Assembly (NCBI RefSeq): GCF_040214835.1
Contig: NZ_CP157874.1
Span: 3,414,001-3,478,000, forward strand
Direction: 5' to 3'
Source of the DNA: Pseudomonas asiatica
GTDB taxonomy: Bacteria; Pseudomonadota; Gammaproteobacteria; Pseudomonadales; Pseudomonadaceae
Length of the DNA: 64,000 nt
Of this stretch, positions 44,793 through 54,285 are shown piece by piece. Position 1 is the stretch's first letter; each line of letters opens with the position of its first letter. The position numbers and the translations under genes are program-made. The notes below the pieces were generated by a model. It searched no databases. It was not told where the DNA came from and was given only the letters and a program-made list of their open reading frames with translations.

Positions 44793-45746
44793 ATGCTTCA
44801 ATACACCGCCACCCCCTCTACTCCGGAACCCGCCCCCCTCATGAACCGCAACGACCTGCGCCGCGTCGACATGAACCTGCTGGTACTGTTCGAAGCCCTG
44901 ATGATCGAACGCAACCTGACCCGGGTCGGCGAAAAGCTGTTCATCACCCAGCCCACCGTCAGCGCCGCCCTTGCCCGCCTGCGCGAGCTGTTCGACGACC
45001 CGCTGCTGATCCGCAACGGCCGGGCCATGGAGCCCACGCCACGGGCCATGCAGATCTTCGCCGAGCTGGGGCCGGCCATGGATGTGATTTCCGCCGCCAT
45101 CAGCCGCGCCCGCGAGTTCGACCCGGTCAACAGCTGCAACGTGTTCCGCCTGGGCCTGTCGGACGATGCCGAGTTCGGCCTGTTCCCGGCCCTGCTGCAG
45201 GCCCTGCGCGAAGAGGCCCCGAACATCAGCGTGGTAGTGCGCCGGGCCAACTTCCTGCTGATGCCGGGGCTGCTGGCAAGCGGCGAGATCTCGGTGGGCG
45301 TGAGTTACACCACGGACCTGCCGGCCACCGCCAAGCGCCGCAAGCTGCGCAACATCGGCGTGCGGGTGCTTCGCGCCGATGACCGCCCGGGCCCGCTGAC
45401 CCTCGACGAATACTGCGCCCGCCCGCATGTGATGGTGTCGTTCTCGGGCGACATGAGCGGCAATATCGACCTCGACCTGGCGCGCATCGGCCGCTGCCGC
45501 AAGGTTGTGCTGGCGGTGCCGCAGTTCGGCAGCCTGCGCGCCCTGCTGCGCAACACCGAGCTGATCGCCACGGTGCCGGACTATGCCGCCTGCGCCCTGG
45601 CCGACGACGGCAGCCTGCGCGCCGACCCGGCGCCGTTCGACATCACCGAGGCCGAACTGTCGATGGTCTGGAGCGGCGCCCAGGACAATGACCCGGCCGA
45701 GCGCTGGCTGCGCGAGCGCATCCTGCAGTTCATGGCCACGCAGTGA
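44793..45746 (+). CDS. LysR-family regulator (NodD/NahR-like subgroup)
   Basis: The protein has 317 residues from ATG 44793, or 301 from ATG 44841; neither has a strong ribosome site. The HTH region is 'DMNLLVLFEALMIERNLTRV' and 'FITQPTVSAALARLRELFDD', typical of the NodD-like subgroup. It is divergent from katG across 400 bp including a REP pair, so a link with katG is uncertain. Target unknown. Confidence 0.87.
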   Translation: MLQYTATPSTPEPAPLMNRNDLRRVDMNLLVLFEALMIERNLTRVGEKLFITQPTVSAALARLRELFDDPLLIRNGRAMEPTPRAMQIFAELGPAMDVISAAISRAREFDPVNSCNVFRLGLSDDAEFGLFPALLQALREEAPNISVVVRRANFLLMPGLLASGEISVGVSYTTDLPATAKRRKLRNIGVRVLRADDRPGPLTLDEYCARPHVMVSFSGDMSGNIDLDLARIGRCRKVVLAVPQFGSLRALLRNTELIATVPDYAACALADDGSLRADPAPFDITEAELSMVWSGAQDNDPAERWLRERILQFMATQ

Positions 45747-45845
45747 TGCATCGACCTCATCGATAGCCACCATGAATGCCATCAAGTTCCGCTGCGGCCA
45801 GCCCGGGCGGAAGATGGCGGCATTCGCTGATTGATGAGGCCTCCC

Positions 45846-46442
45846 ATGAAAACCGGCATGATCGCTGCCCTGCTCGCCTTGCTGGCCGCCCTTGGCGGTT
45901 GTGCCAGCCCTGCCGCTACCGACGCGCAGCCCTACGGGCACTTCTATTCGGCCACGGCCATTTCCAGTGTCGCCCTGGCCCCCGGCCAACGGGTGGCCGT
46001 GCTGCTGGGGCGTGACGCCGAAGCAACCCTCGAATACCTCGGCAGCCATCGCACCCAGGCAGCCGCGCCGACCCAGGGCCAGCGTGCCCCTGTTGCGACC
46101 CTTGGCAGCGAGAGCCAGGCGTATGACTGGCTGGCGCGGTCACTGGCGCAGCAGTTTGCCGAAGTGACCTTCTATGACGACCTGGACACGCTGCTGGGCG
46201 ACCACCCGGATGTGATCGTGCTGCTGGACACCGAAAGCCGTTTGGCCAGCGCGGATATCGAAAGCCGGGTGGTAGCGCGCTTTTTCGATGACCAGCTGAC
46301 CTATATCGGCCGTGCTGAAGGGCGGGCCAGCAAGCGCCTGGGCGATGTGGCGCGGGTGGCCGAGGATGAACGGGCGGTGCAGGCGGATGCCTTGCGCGAC
46401 TTTGACGATTCGTTACAGGCGTTGTTGAAGGGTCGCGTTTGA
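45846..46442 (+). CDS. Putative lipoprotein of unknown function
   Basis: The 198-residue protein has a lipoprotein signal with lipobox L-A-A-L-G-G-C. The mature part has alternating beta/alpha-like stretches ('GQRVAVLLGRDAEATLEYLG', 'FYDDLDTLLGDHPDVIVLLD'), reminiscent of periplasmic lipoproteins that gather at the envelope, but I do not recognise the family. The start at 45846 has GAGG six bases upstream. It is probably anchored to the inner or outer membrane. Confidence 0.75.
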   Translation: MKTGMIAALLALLAALGGCASPAATDAQPYGHFYSATAISSVALAPGQRVAVLLGRDAEATLEYLGSHRTQAAAPTQGQRAPVATLGSESQAYDWLARSLAQQFAEVTFYDDLDTLLGDHPDVIVLLDTESRLASADIESRVVARFFDDQLTYIGRAEGRASKRLGDVARVAEDERAVQADALRDFDDSLQALLKGRV

Positions 46443-46444
46443 GG

Positions 46445-46542
46445 GCCCTTTCGCGGGTGAACCCGCTCCCACAGGTACAGCGCCCTGTCCACGGACTGCG
46501 CTGTACCTGTGGGAGCGGGTTTACCCGCGAAGAGGCCACTAC
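46445..46542. repeat. Inverted REP pair
   Basis: Inverted 'cgcgggtgaacccgctccca' / 'tgggagcgggtttacccgcg' REPs lie between convergent genes. Confidence 0.92.
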
Positions 46543-46548
46543 AGGTTG

Positions 46549-47427
46549 TCACTTACCCCGCTGCATCCACGCCGCCCCCAGCCCACTGAGGCAGATCACC
46601 GAGATGCCCACCAGGCTCAGGGTATCCGGCACCTGGCTATAGACAACCAACCCAAGCAACCCGGCAAACACGATCTGGCAATAACTGAACGGCGCCAGCA
46701 AGGCCGGTGCCGCATGGCGAAAGGCCTGGGTCAGCAGCAGGTGCGCAGTCACGCCAAAGCCACCCAGCGCCAGCATCAGCAGCGCATGGTCCCAACGCGG
46801 CATCTCCCAGAAGAACGGCACCAGCGCACTCATCGCCAGGGTGTTGCACAACCCCGCATAGAAGTTGCTGGTGGTCGGGCTGTCATGCGCGGCCAGGATG
46901 CGCGTCAGCAACTGATAGAAGCAGAAGCCCAGCGCCGAACCGAACGGATACAGGATGGCCGGGGTGAACATCGCCCCGCCCGGGTGCACCACCACCAGCA
47001 CACCGATGAAGCCCATCACCACCGCCACCCACTGCCCCACCGTCACCCGCTCCTTCAGCAACGGCGCCGACAGCGCGGTGACCAGCACCGGGGCCAGGAA
47101 GTTGACCGCCGTGGCCTCGGCCAGCGGCAGGTACTGCAGGCCGGTGGTGAACAGCAGGCTGGTACTCAACAGGCTCAGGGCACGTAACGTCTGCAACAGC
47201 GGGCGGCGGGTGCGCAGCACGTTGAGGCCGGCCTTGGGCAGGAAGATGCCGGCCATCAACAGCGTGTGCACCACATACCGCGCCCAAACCACCATGATGA
47301 TCGGGTACAGGCCGCCGAGGAACTTGGACAGGGCATCGTGACTGGCGAACAGGAACGTCGCCACCACCACCAGGGCGATGCCGCGCAGGGGTTGGTTGAC
47401 TCCGGACAGCGGTGTGCTGGAACTCAT
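46549..47427 (-). CDS. DMT/EamA-family transporter
   Basis: The 292-residue protein has ten predicted helices and two EamA repeats ('LFASHDALSKFLGGLYPIIM' and 'APFSYCQIVFAGLLGLVVYS'), with 'LAEATAVNFLAPVLVTALS' at the centre. It is probably a metabolite exporter. Unlike the frame at 39632, both repeats are intact. Divergent from the aldo/keto reductase gene across about 246 bp in which no other feature is clear. Confidence 0.88.
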   Translation of the reverse strand: MSSSTPLSGVNQPLRGIALVVVATFLFASHDALSKFLGGLYPIIMVVWARYVVHTLLMAGIFLPKAGLNVLRTRRPLLQTLRALSLLSTSLLFTTGLQYLPLAEATAVNFLAPVLVTALSAPLLKERVTVGQWVAVVMGFIGVLVVVHPGGAMFTPAILYPFGSALGFCFYQLLTRILAAHDSPTTSNFYAGLCNTLAMSALVPFFWEMPRWDHALLMLALGGFGVTAHLLLTQAFRHAAPALLAPFSYCQIVFAGLLGLVVYSQVPDTLSLVGISVICLSGLGAAWMQRGK

Positions 47428-47673
47428 GGCACTCTCGATGACGGCGCGGCTGGATGCGGCGCCCAGGGAAGGCCGCGCAGGCGTTGCCTGGCGGATGCAA
47501 CAGCTCGGATTCTAGAAGAGATGCCGAAGAATAAGGAAGTTCAATTGCCGCCAGCCAAGGCCGACTGCAATTTCTGTTCGCTGATCGACCACTTTCCGCC
47601 CCGCGCGCATGGCCCGTGCCGTGCTGATCGCCGACCATCGAATGCGAACCCTGCCACCCTACAAGGAATTTAC

Positions 47674-48498
47674 ATGCAAAGGCTCACCACCCGAAACGGC
47701 CTGGACCTGCCCGCGATCGGCCTGGGCACCTGGCCAATGACCGGCAGCGAGTGCACCCAGGCCGTGCGCCAGGCGCTTGAAGTGGGTTACCGGCACATCG
47801 ACACCGCCACTGCCTATGACAACGAAGCCGCCGTCGGCCAGGCCCTGCGCGACAGCGATGTACCGCGCGAGCAGATTCACCTGACCACCAAGGTATGGTG
47901 GGATCGCCTGGCGCCCAAGGCCATGCGCCAGTCGCTGGAGGACAGCCTGCGCGCGCTGGGTACCGAGCAGGTCGACCTGTTCCACATCCACTGGCCCGGC
48001 CAGGACTGGGACCTGGCCCGCAGCATCGAAACCCTGGTGGCCCTGCGTGACGAGGGCAAGGCGCGCAGCATCGGCGTGGCCAACTTCCCGCTGGGGCTGC
48101 TGCGCCAGGTGGTGGAAACCCTGGGCGCGCCATTGTCGGCGATCCAGGTGGAATACCACGTGCTGCTCGGCCAGCAACCGCTGCTGGACTATGCCCGTCG
48201 CCACGACCTGCTGCTCACCGCCTACACCCCGCTGGCCCGTGGGCAGGCGGCGGCGCAGCCGGTGATCCAGGCGATCGCCCGCAAGCATGGCGTACTGCCC
48301 AGCCAGGTGGCGCTGAAGTGGTTGCTGGACCAGGACGGCGTGGCGGTGATCCCCAAGGCCGGCAGCCGCGAGAACCAGCTGGCCAACCTGGCGGCGTCGA
48401 ACGTGCAACTGGATGACGAGGACCGCGCGGCGATCGCCGGGTTGCCGAAGGACCAGCGGGTGGTGAGCCCGGCGTTTGCGCCGGACTGGAACAGCTGA
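47674..48498 (+). CDS. Aldo/keto reductase
   Basis: The 274-residue NADPH-dependent reductase has the AKR tetrad: Asp and Tyr in 'GYRHIDTATAYDNEAAVGQA', Lys in 'LTTKVWWDRL' and His in 'DLFHIHWPG'. The C-terminal 'VAVIPKAGSRENQLANL' binds the cofactor. It resembles 2,5-diketo-gluconate or methylglyoxal-type reductases. ATG 47674 follows AAGGAA. The frame continues upstream without AKR similarity and is not included. Confidence 0.9.
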   Translation: MQRLTTRNGLDLPAIGLGTWPMTGSECTQAVRQALEVGYRHIDTATAYDNEAAVGQALRDSDVPREQIHLTTKVWWDRLAPKAMRQSLEDSLRALGTEQVDLFHIHWPGQDWDLARSIETLVALRDEGKARSIGVANFPLGLLRQVVETLGAPLSAIQVEYHVLLGQQPLLDYARRHDLLLTAYTPLARGQAAAQPVIQAIARKHGVLPSQVALKWLLDQDGVAVIPKAGSRENQLANLAASNVQLDDEDRAAIAGLPKDQRVVSPAFAPDWNS

Positions 48499-48530
48499 TT
48501 GCGGCTCAATATCTGAAAGCTGACACGATC

Positions 48531-48650
48531 TCTGTGGGAGCGGCCTTGTGTCGCGAAAGGGCCGCAAAGCGGCCCCGGCAATTTTTGCGGCGAAGCTGAA
48601 AATGATGGGGGCGCTGCGCGCCCCAATCGCGACACAAGGCCGCTCCCACA
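48531..48650. repeat. Inverted REP pair, second family
   Basis: Inverted 'tgtgggagcggccttgtgtc' REPs with GC-rich hairpins lie between convergent genes. Confidence 0.92.
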
Positions 48651-48667
48651 ATGGGCCGCGTAGGCCG

Positions 48668-50764
48668 TTATATTGGCGTCACGACCTGCTTCAACCGCTC
48701 GTTCGCCGGTGCCGGTCGCCCGTACAGGTAACCCTGGAAGTGCGAGCACCCCTCCGCCGCCAACCGGCGCATCTGCTCTTCCGACTCAACCCCCTCGGCC
48801 GTGGTCTTGATCATCAGGCTGTTGGACAGGTCGGTAATGGCGCGGATGATCGACATCGCCTCGCGACTGTCGCACATGTCATGCACGAACGACTTGTCGA
48901 TCTTGATCCGGTCGAACGGGAACGAACGCAGGTAGCCCAGCGAGGAATACCCGGTGCCGAAATCGTCCAGCGAAATGGACACGCCCAGGTCCTTCAGTGC
49001 ACGCAGGGTACGCACGTTCTCCTCGCTGTTGCCCAACAGCACCGACTCGGTGACCTCCAGCTCCAGCCGCTGTGGCGGCAGGCCTGAGTCGGCCAGCGCC
49101 AGGGCCACGGTGTGCACCAGGTTGGCATTCTTGAACTGCACCGCCGACAGGTTGACCGACACCGTCTGCTCACTGTCCCAGCTGGCCGCCTCCTGGCAGG
49201 CCAGGTTCAGCGCCCGGTTGCCCAGTTCGTGGATCAGCCCGGTTTCCTCGGCGATGGGGATGAAGTCCATGGGCATGACCATGCCACGGGTCGGGTGCTC
49301 CCAGCGCAGCAACGCCTCATAGCCGGTAACGCTGCTGGTCTGCTGGTCGACCACCGGCTGGTAGTGCAGCTGCAACTGGCCCAGGTGCAGCGCGGTGCGC
49401 AGGTCGGTTTCCACCAGGCGGCGCTGGCGGGCGGCGACGTCCAGTTCGACGTTGAAGCACTCGTAGCGGTTGCGGCCATTGCGCTTGGCCTCGTACAGCG
49501 CCATGTCGGCGTAGCCCAGCAGTTGCTCGGCCTGGTCGCTGTCATCAGGCGCAATGGCAATACCGATGCTCACCCCCACCGTGAACTGGTGCCCCTCGAT
49601 CTGGAACGGTGGGCAGATCGCGTTGATCAGGCGCTGCGCAGTGTTGCATGCGGCCTCCCGGCCCTCCAGGCCGGTCAGCACCACGGCAAACTCGTCGCCG
49701 CCCAGGCGGGCCAGGGTGTCGTGTTCGCGCAGTTCGCGCCGCAGGCGCTTGCCCAGCGCGCGCAGCAGCTTGTCGCCAAAGGCGTGGCCCAGCGAATCGT
49801 TGATGTTCTTGAAGTTGTCCAGGTCCAGGCACAGGGCGGCGGTCAGCTTGGCGTGCTCGCTGTCACGCACCAGCGCCTGGCGCAGGCGTTCGTTGAACAG
49901 GGTGCGGTTGGGCAGCCCGGTCAGCGCATCGTGGTGCGCCATGTGGTGGATCTGCGCGTGGGCGGCCAGCTCTTCGGTGGCGTCTTCGGCAACGAACAGC
50001 ACGTAGTCGGCCTGGCCTTCACGGTTCTGGCTGAGCAAGGTGCGGCTGCGCAGGGTGCGTGGGCCGCAGGCCGTGTCGACCCGGGTTTCGGCGGCATGCC
50101 CCTTGGTGCTGCGGGCGCCACGGGCCAGTTGCTGTTCCAGGTAACCGGCAGCACCCGGTGCCAGGCATTCGCCGGGCAACTGCCCGGTCATGCTGCGCTG
50201 CGGCCCGCCGAACAGGCGCTCGGCCTGCTGGTTGGCCAGCAGGATGCGCTGGCTTTCCAGGTCCTGGACAATGACGCTGGCGGGGATGTTGGCAATCACC
50301 GAATCAAGGAACTGCGACAGTTTGGCCATTTCCTGGCTGTACTGCTCGGCCAGTTCCTTGGCCTGCAGCAGTTCCAGCTCTTGCCGGTGGTGCTCGGAAA
50401 TGTCGCGGGTGACCTTGGCGAAGCCCACCAGTTGCCCGGCATCGTCGTACACCGCGTCGATCACCACATGGGCATGGAAGGTCGTGCCGTCCTTGCGCAG
50501 GCGCGAACCGGTCTCTTCAAAGCGCCCGGTGCTGCGCGCCTGCTCAAGGTTGAGCGCGGGCAGCCCGGCGGCGCGCTCGGCATCGGTGTAGAACAACGAG
50601 TAGTGCTGGCCGACGATTTCCTCGGCCAGGTAGCCTTTGGCGCGCTGGGCGCCAGGGTTCCAGTTGGCGACGATACCTTCGGGGGTGAGCAGGTAGAAGG
50701 CATAGTCCACCACACTCTGGATCAACAGCCGGTACATGATGTCGGGGCTTGCGACTAGCGACAT
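48668..50764 (-). CDS. PAS-GGDEF-EAL cyclic-di-GMP protein
   Basis: The 698-residue cytoplasmic protein has a PAS domain (about 10-125; 'GYLAEEIVGQHYSLFYTDAE'), a second PAS (about 150-265) and a GGDEF domain (about 275-430). The RLGGDEF site is intact and preceded by an R-E-H-D inhibitory site. An EAL domain follows (about 445-690; 'GYEALLRWEHP', 'DDFGTGYSSLGYL'). Both catalytic motifs are intact, so it may make and degrade cyclic di-GMP, with balance set by the PAS signal. Confidence 0.93.
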   Translation of the reverse strand: MSLVASPDIMYRLLIQSVVDYAFYLLTPEGIVANWNPGAQRAKGYLAEEIVGQHYSLFYTDAERAAGLPALNLEQARSTGRFEETGSRLRKDGTTFHAHVVIDAVYDDAGQLVGFAKVTRDISEHHRQELELLQAKELAEQYSQEMAKLSQFLDSVIANIPASVIVQDLESQRILLANQQAERLFGGPQRSMTGQLPGECLAPGAAGYLEQQLARGARSTKGHAAETRVDTACGPRTLRSRTLLSQNREGQADYVLFVAEDATEELAAHAQIHHMAHHDALTGLPNRTLFNERLRQALVRDSEHAKLTAALCLDLDNFKNINDSLGHAFGDKLLRALGKRLRRELREHDTLARLGGDEFAVVLTGLEGREAACNTAQRLINAICPPFQIEGHQFTVGVSIGIAIAPDDSDQAEQLLGYADMALYEAKRNGRNRYECFNVELDVAARQRRLVETDLRTALHLGQLQLHYQPVVDQQTSSVTGYEALLRWEHPTRGMVMPMDFIPIAEETGLIHELGNRALNLACQEAASWDSEQTVSVNLSAVQFKNANLVHTVALALADSGLPPQRLELEVTESVLLGNSEENVRTLRALKDLGVSISLDDFGTGYSSLGYLRSFPFDRIKIDKSFVHDMCDSREAMSIIRAITDLSNSLMIKTTAEGVESEEQMRRLAAEGCSHFQGYLYGRPAPANERLKQVVTPI

Positions 50765-50891
50765 GAACTTTACCTGGGCCTTCGAAAGGCGTGAAAAGGA
50801 TTGGTGGCATTATGCCTCCGATGACGATTTTGTGAAGTAGCTCACAAAAAGCCACGATCCCTTCAATTTGCGAACGAAGGCTGGCAACCCC

Positions 50892-51386
50892 TCAATGGCG
50901 GGCGCCCGTCACCAGGAAATTGAGCAAGCCCGGTTCGTCATCCAGGGCTATGGGCTGCGCCGGGCGCGACAGCTCGGCCAGCACGGCATCGCAGAAGGCC
51001 ACGGCAGGCATGTCCTGGGCGTAGCAGCGCATCAGCCAGTCGCCCTCGCCGCCCAGCAGTTGCAATGCCACCGCCCGGCCGATGCCCTGTCGGCGGTACT
51101 TTTTCAGGATGAACAGGTCGGCCAGTTCGAACGCGTCGATGCCCGGCAGCTCGCTGCGTTCGACCAGCACGAAACCGGCGATGAAACCATCTGCCAGCAC
51201 CAGGTACGCGCCCCAACCATCGGCCTGCCAGTAACGTTGCAGGTGCTCGTCATGGATATAGAAGCGGCCGTCCACTTCGACGTCTTCCTGCTCCCAGTCC
51301 GAGGACTCGTAGGCGTAGAACTGGTAGAGGTTGCGAATCAGCGGGGCCTGGTCGGCAGTGGTTGCCAGCAGTTCGATGGGCAGCAT
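50892..51386 (-). CDS. GNAT-family N-acetyltransferase
   Basis: The 164-residue protein has a GNAT fold. The acetyl-CoA pyrophosphate loop lies in 'LFILKKYRRQGIGRAVALQL' (R-x-x-G-I-G-R). N-terminal strands 'IELLATTADQAPLIRNLYQF' begin the fold. The acceptor is unknown. It stands alone between the cyclic-di-GMP gene and the cat region. Confidence 0.87.
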   Translation of the reverse strand: MLPIELLATTADQAPLIRNLYQFYAYESSDWEQEDVEVDGRFYIHDEHLQRYWQADGWGAYLVLADGFIAGFVLVERSELPGIDAFELADLFILKKYRRQGIGRAVALQLLGGEGDWLMRCYAQDMPAVAFCDAVLAELSRPAQPIALDDEPGLLNFLVTGARH

Positions 51387-51439
51387 GGTGCGGGGGCTCG
51401 GGTAAAAAGGCGGATTCTAGATCAACAGCCCCTGGCAGC

Positions 51440-51477
51440 AAAAAGCCCAGGCCCTCCCCGCACGGAAAGGCCCAGGC
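51440..51477 (-). terminator. Possible terminator downstream of the cat operon
   Basis: On the minus strand a GC-rich imperfect stem (51445-51453 / 51469-51477, seven pairs with a 2x2 internal loop) is followed by five T residues. It lies about 160 bp beyond the catA stop. Confidence 0.4.
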
Positions 51478-51516
51478 AAAACCATCACAAGCACATCACT
51501 CATTGATTTAGCAGGC

Positions 51517-51604
51517 CCCTGTGGGAGCGGGTTCACCCGCGAACACCGGCACAGCCGGTGCCATACACCGTGTCGCATTCTTCGCGGGTAAACCCGCTCC
51601 CACA
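51517..51604. repeat. Inverted REP pair
   Basis: Inverted 'gtgggagcgggttcacccgc' / 'gcgggtaaacccgctcccac' REPs enclose an 'accggcacagccggt' hairpin. The arrangement resembles the core of the 167-bp element but with different flanks. Confidence 0.9.
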
Positions 51605-51635
51605 ACGACCTCTACAACCGGAGCAATAACACCAC

Positions 51636-52571
51636 TCAGGCCCCCTGCAACGCACGCGGGCGGTGGCTGCGCGCCTCGGCGTCCGGCGCCTTGGCCGCCT
51701 GCAGGTGGAAGTCGAACGCCAGTTCGGCAAAGCGTTCGCCCTCTACGCCGCGATCACGCGCTGCCGCCGCATCCTCGACAAAGCGCAGCTCGCCGACCAG
51801 CCCGTCACGGGTGGCATAGGCAAAGTCATCCCACAGGTACTTGTCGCCGGCCAGGTTTATCTGCGTGGTCAGATGGCGGTGCCCCGGCGCCGAGATGAAG
51901 AAGTGCACATGCGCCGGGCGCTGGCCGTGGCGGCCGAGCAGGTCCAGGCATTCCTGGGTTGGCCCCTGCGGGTCGCAGCCGTACCCCGACGGCACGATGG
52001 AGCGCGCGCGGTAACGCCCTTCGGCATCGGTGATGATGCGCCGGCGCAGGTTGTACTCGGACTGGGTCGAGTCGAAGTACGAATAGGTGCCCTGGGTGTT
52101 GGCATGCCACAGGTCAACAGTGGCGCCGGCCAACGGCTTGCCTTCGGCGTCGAACACCTGGCCCTGGAGGAACATCACCACGCCCGGGTCGCTGCCGTCG
52201 TCCATGCGCGCTTCACCCTGCGCCAGCGGCGCCCCCGCCACATACAGCGGGCCTTCGATGGTGCGCGGGGTGCCGCCAGTCAGGCCGGCCTCGGCGTCCT
52301 TGGCATCCTGCAGCAGGTCGAGGAAGTGCTCGATGCCCAGCCCCGCCGCCAGCAGGCCGGCTTCGTTACGGCCACCCAGGCGGTTGAGGTAGTCGACGGC
52401 ATGCCAGAACTCGTCTTCGGTGATTTCCAGGTCTTCGACCAGGCGTGCAGTGTCCTGCAGCACACGCAGGATGATCTGCTTGAAGCGTGGGTTGCCTTCG
52501 GCATGGCCCAGGCCGGCCACTTCCTTGAAGAACGCCTGAACATCGGCAGTATGGGAAATTTTCACGGTCAT
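51636..52571 (-). CDS. catA: Catechol 1,2-dioxygenase
   Basis: The 311-residue intradiol dioxygenase opens catechol to cis,cis-muconate. The N-terminal helical dimerisation domain is followed by the Fe(III) site: tyrosines in 'NTQGTYSYFD' and 'PSGYGCDPQG', histidines in 'RPAHVHFFISAPGHRHLTTQ'. It is the last gene of catBCA, 43 bp after catC, the usual Pseudomonas order. It feeds the beta-ketoadipate pathway. Confidence 0.96.
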   Translation of the reverse strand: MTVKISHTADVQAFFKEVAGLGHAEGNPRFKQIILRVLQDTARLVEDLEITEDEFWHAVDYLNRLGGRNEAGLLAAGLGIEHFLDLLQDAKDAEAGLTGGTPRTIEGPLYVAGAPLAQGEARMDDGSDPGVVMFLQGQVFDAEGKPLAGATVDLWHANTQGTYSYFDSTQSEYNLRRRIITDAEGRYRARSIVPSGYGCDPQGPTQECLDLLGRHGQRPAHVHFFISAPGHRHLTTQINLAGDKYLWDDFAYATRDGLVGELRFVEDAAAARDRGVEGERFAELAFDFHLQAAKAPDAEARSHRPRALQGA

Positions 52572-52614
52572 CGTGCTTGCCTCATCTTGTTCTTGTCAGG
52601 TAGACAGGTGCGAC

Positions 52615-52905
52615 TCAGCGGTCGTCGCTGTGAATCGACGAGGGGTGCCGGCACAGGCAGTCGACCTCGATGTCCATGTACGGGAACAGCGGCAGCTGCA
52701 TCAGGGTGTCGTGCAGCGCCTCGACGCTGGGCACGTCGAACACGCTGTAGTTGGCGTAGTGCCCGGCAATGCGCCACAAGTGGCGCCAAATGCCTTCGCG
52801 CTGCAGGCGCTGGGCCAGTTCCTTTTCGTCGGCCTTGAGCCGGGCGGCCTTGGCCGGGTCCATGTCGACCGGCAGTTTCACGGTCATCTTCACGTGGAAC
52901 AGCAT
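52615..52905 (-). CDS. catC: Muconolactone delta-isomerase
   Basis: The 96-residue protein begins 'MLFHVKMTVKLPVDMDPAKA' and includes 'IWRHLWRIAGHYANYSVFDV', standard for CatC, which converts muconolactone to 3-oxoadipate enol-lactone as a decamer. The start at 52905 has AAAGGAGA upstream; the frame continues to 52962 but that extension is not conserved-looking. Confidence 0.96.
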   Translation of the reverse strand: MLFHVKMTVKLPVDMDPAKAARLKADEKELAQRLQREGIWRHLWRIAGHYANYSVFDVPSVEALHDTLMQLPLFPYMDIEVDCLCRHPSSIHSDDR

Positions 52906-52966
52906 GCTGGTATCTCCTTTCTCTGATTTGGCGCGAACACGGGCGAAGCCCGTGCCATCCACCGCG

Positions 52967-53001
52967 TCGCCTGCTTCGCGGCTAAAGCCGCTCCCACAGG
53001 G
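52967..53001. repeat. Single REP element between catB and catC
   Basis: One 'gcttcgcggctaaagccgct' REP lies inside the cat operon, in the 123-bp gap between catB and catC. Its core sequence is the same as that of the 167-bp element. Confidence 0.8.
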
Positions 53002-53028
53002 GTTGTGTGTTCTTTCAGCCAGCGTGAC

Positions 53029-54150
53029 TCAGCAGCGGGCGAAGCGCGCCAGGCGCTGTTCGTCCAGGGTCAGGCCCAGGCCTGGGGTACGTGGAATGTG
53101 CAGCTGGAAGTCGCGGTACTGCGGCGGCTCGTTGACGATTTCTTCGGTCAGCAGCAGCGGCCCGAACAGCTCGGTGCCCCAGGTGAGCTGGCGCAGGGTC
53201 AGGAAGGCGTGAGCCGAAGCCAGGGTGCCGATCGAGCCTTCGAGCATGGTCCCGCCATACAGGGCGATGCCGGCAGCCTCGGCGATTTGCGCGGTGCGCA
53301 GCACGGCGCGCGGGCCACCGTTCTTGGCTATTTTCAGGGCGAAGATGCTGGCCGCGCCAATGGCGGCCAGGCTGAAGGCGTCCTCGACGCTTTCGATCGA
53401 CTCGTCGGCCATGATCGGCGCCGGGCTGCGCTGGTTCAGGCGCACCTGGCCGCTGCGGTTGATGCGCGAAATCGGTTGCTCGATCAGGTCGATGCCGTTG
53501 TCGCCAAGCACCTGGCAGGCACGGATGGCCTGGGATTCGTCCCAGTACTGGTTGACGTCGACCCGCACGCTGGCACTGTCGCCCAGCTCGCGCTTGATCG
53601 CCATCACGTGCTTGAGATCCTGGGCCAACGGGTTGGCGCCGATCTTCAGCTTGAACACCCGATGCCGGCGAATCTCCAGCATGTGCAGGGCTTCGGCGAT
53701 GTCACGGGCGGTGTCGCCGCTGGCCAGGGTCCAGGCCACTTCCAGGCTGTCGCGCACGCGGCCACCCAGCAGTTCGCTGACCGGCAGGCCCAGGCGCTTG
53801 CCCTGGGCATCGAGCAAGGCGCTCTCGATACCCGACTTGGCAAAGGTGTTGCCCTTGGCCAGCTTGTCCAGCTTGAGCATGGCGGCGTTGATGTTGTCTG
53901 CCGCCAGGCCGATCAGCGCCGGCGCCAGGTGCGCATCGATGTTGGCCTTGATGCCTTCGGGGCTTTCGTAGCCATAGGCCAGGCCGCCGATGGTGGTGGC
54001 CTCGCCGATGCCTTCCACGCCATCACTGCAGCGAACACGCAATACCACCAGGGTCTGCTGCTGCATGGTGTGCATCGCCAGCTTGTGCGGGCGAATGGTC
54101 GGCAGGTCGACGATAATTGCCTCTATACGTTCAATCAGCGCGCTTGTCAT
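53029..54150 (-). CDS. catB: Muconate cycloisomerase
   Basis: The 373-residue enolase-superfamily enzyme converts cis,cis-muconate to muconolactone with Mn2+. Motifs are the K-x-K base in 'VFKLKIGANP', the metal carboxylates in 'VRVDVNQYW', 'LIEQPI' and 'IMADESIES', and the C-terminal 'GTMLEGSIGTLASAH'. The start at 54150 gives the known CatB length; the frame remains open far upstream through catR, which is a GC-driven artefact. First gene of catBCA. Confidence 0.96.
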   Translation of the reverse strand: MTSALIERIEAIIVDLPTIRPHKLAMHTMQQQTLVVLRVRCSDGVEGIGEATTIGGLAYGYESPEGIKANIDAHLAPALIGLAADNINAAMLKLDKLAKGNTFAKSGIESALLDAQGKRLGLPVSELLGGRVRDSLEVAWTLASGDTARDIAEALHMLEIRRHRVFKLKIGANPLAQDLKHVMAIKRELGDSASVRVDVNQYWDESQAIRACQVLGDNGIDLIEQPISRINRSGQVRLNQRSPAPIMADESIESVEDAFSLAAIGAASIFALKIAKNGGPRAVLRTAQIAEAAGIALYGGTMLEGSIGTLASAHAFLTLRQLTWGTELFGPLLLTEEIVNEPPQYRDFQLHIPRTPGLGLTLDEQRLARFARC

Positions 54151-54261
54151 TGTTGCCAGGTCCCGTTGTTTCGGGCTGCCAGCCGCAGGCCCGAGTGGTG
54201 CATTTACTTGCTTGTTCAAGGATTGCGCGAGACCCTGATAGCCGTCCAATATCGAATGAAT

Positions 54262-54280
54262 CTCCCACCATACCCTGGAG
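54262..54280. promoter_or_regulatory. CatR-type operator, CTCC-N11-GGAG
   Basis: An interrupted dyad of the LysR N11 type lies in the 135-bp catB-catR region. It overlaps the catR ribosome site (54277-54280), as in the described P. putida catR-catBC repressor/activator site. Muconate is the known co-inducer. Confidence 0.7.
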
Positions 54281-54285
54281 GTCTG

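Noticed and set aside
47266..47673. Upstream extension of the aldo/keto reductase, including the frame from ATG 47521
   Set aside because: The extension lacks AKR similarity; ATG 47674 begins the standard family N-terminus.
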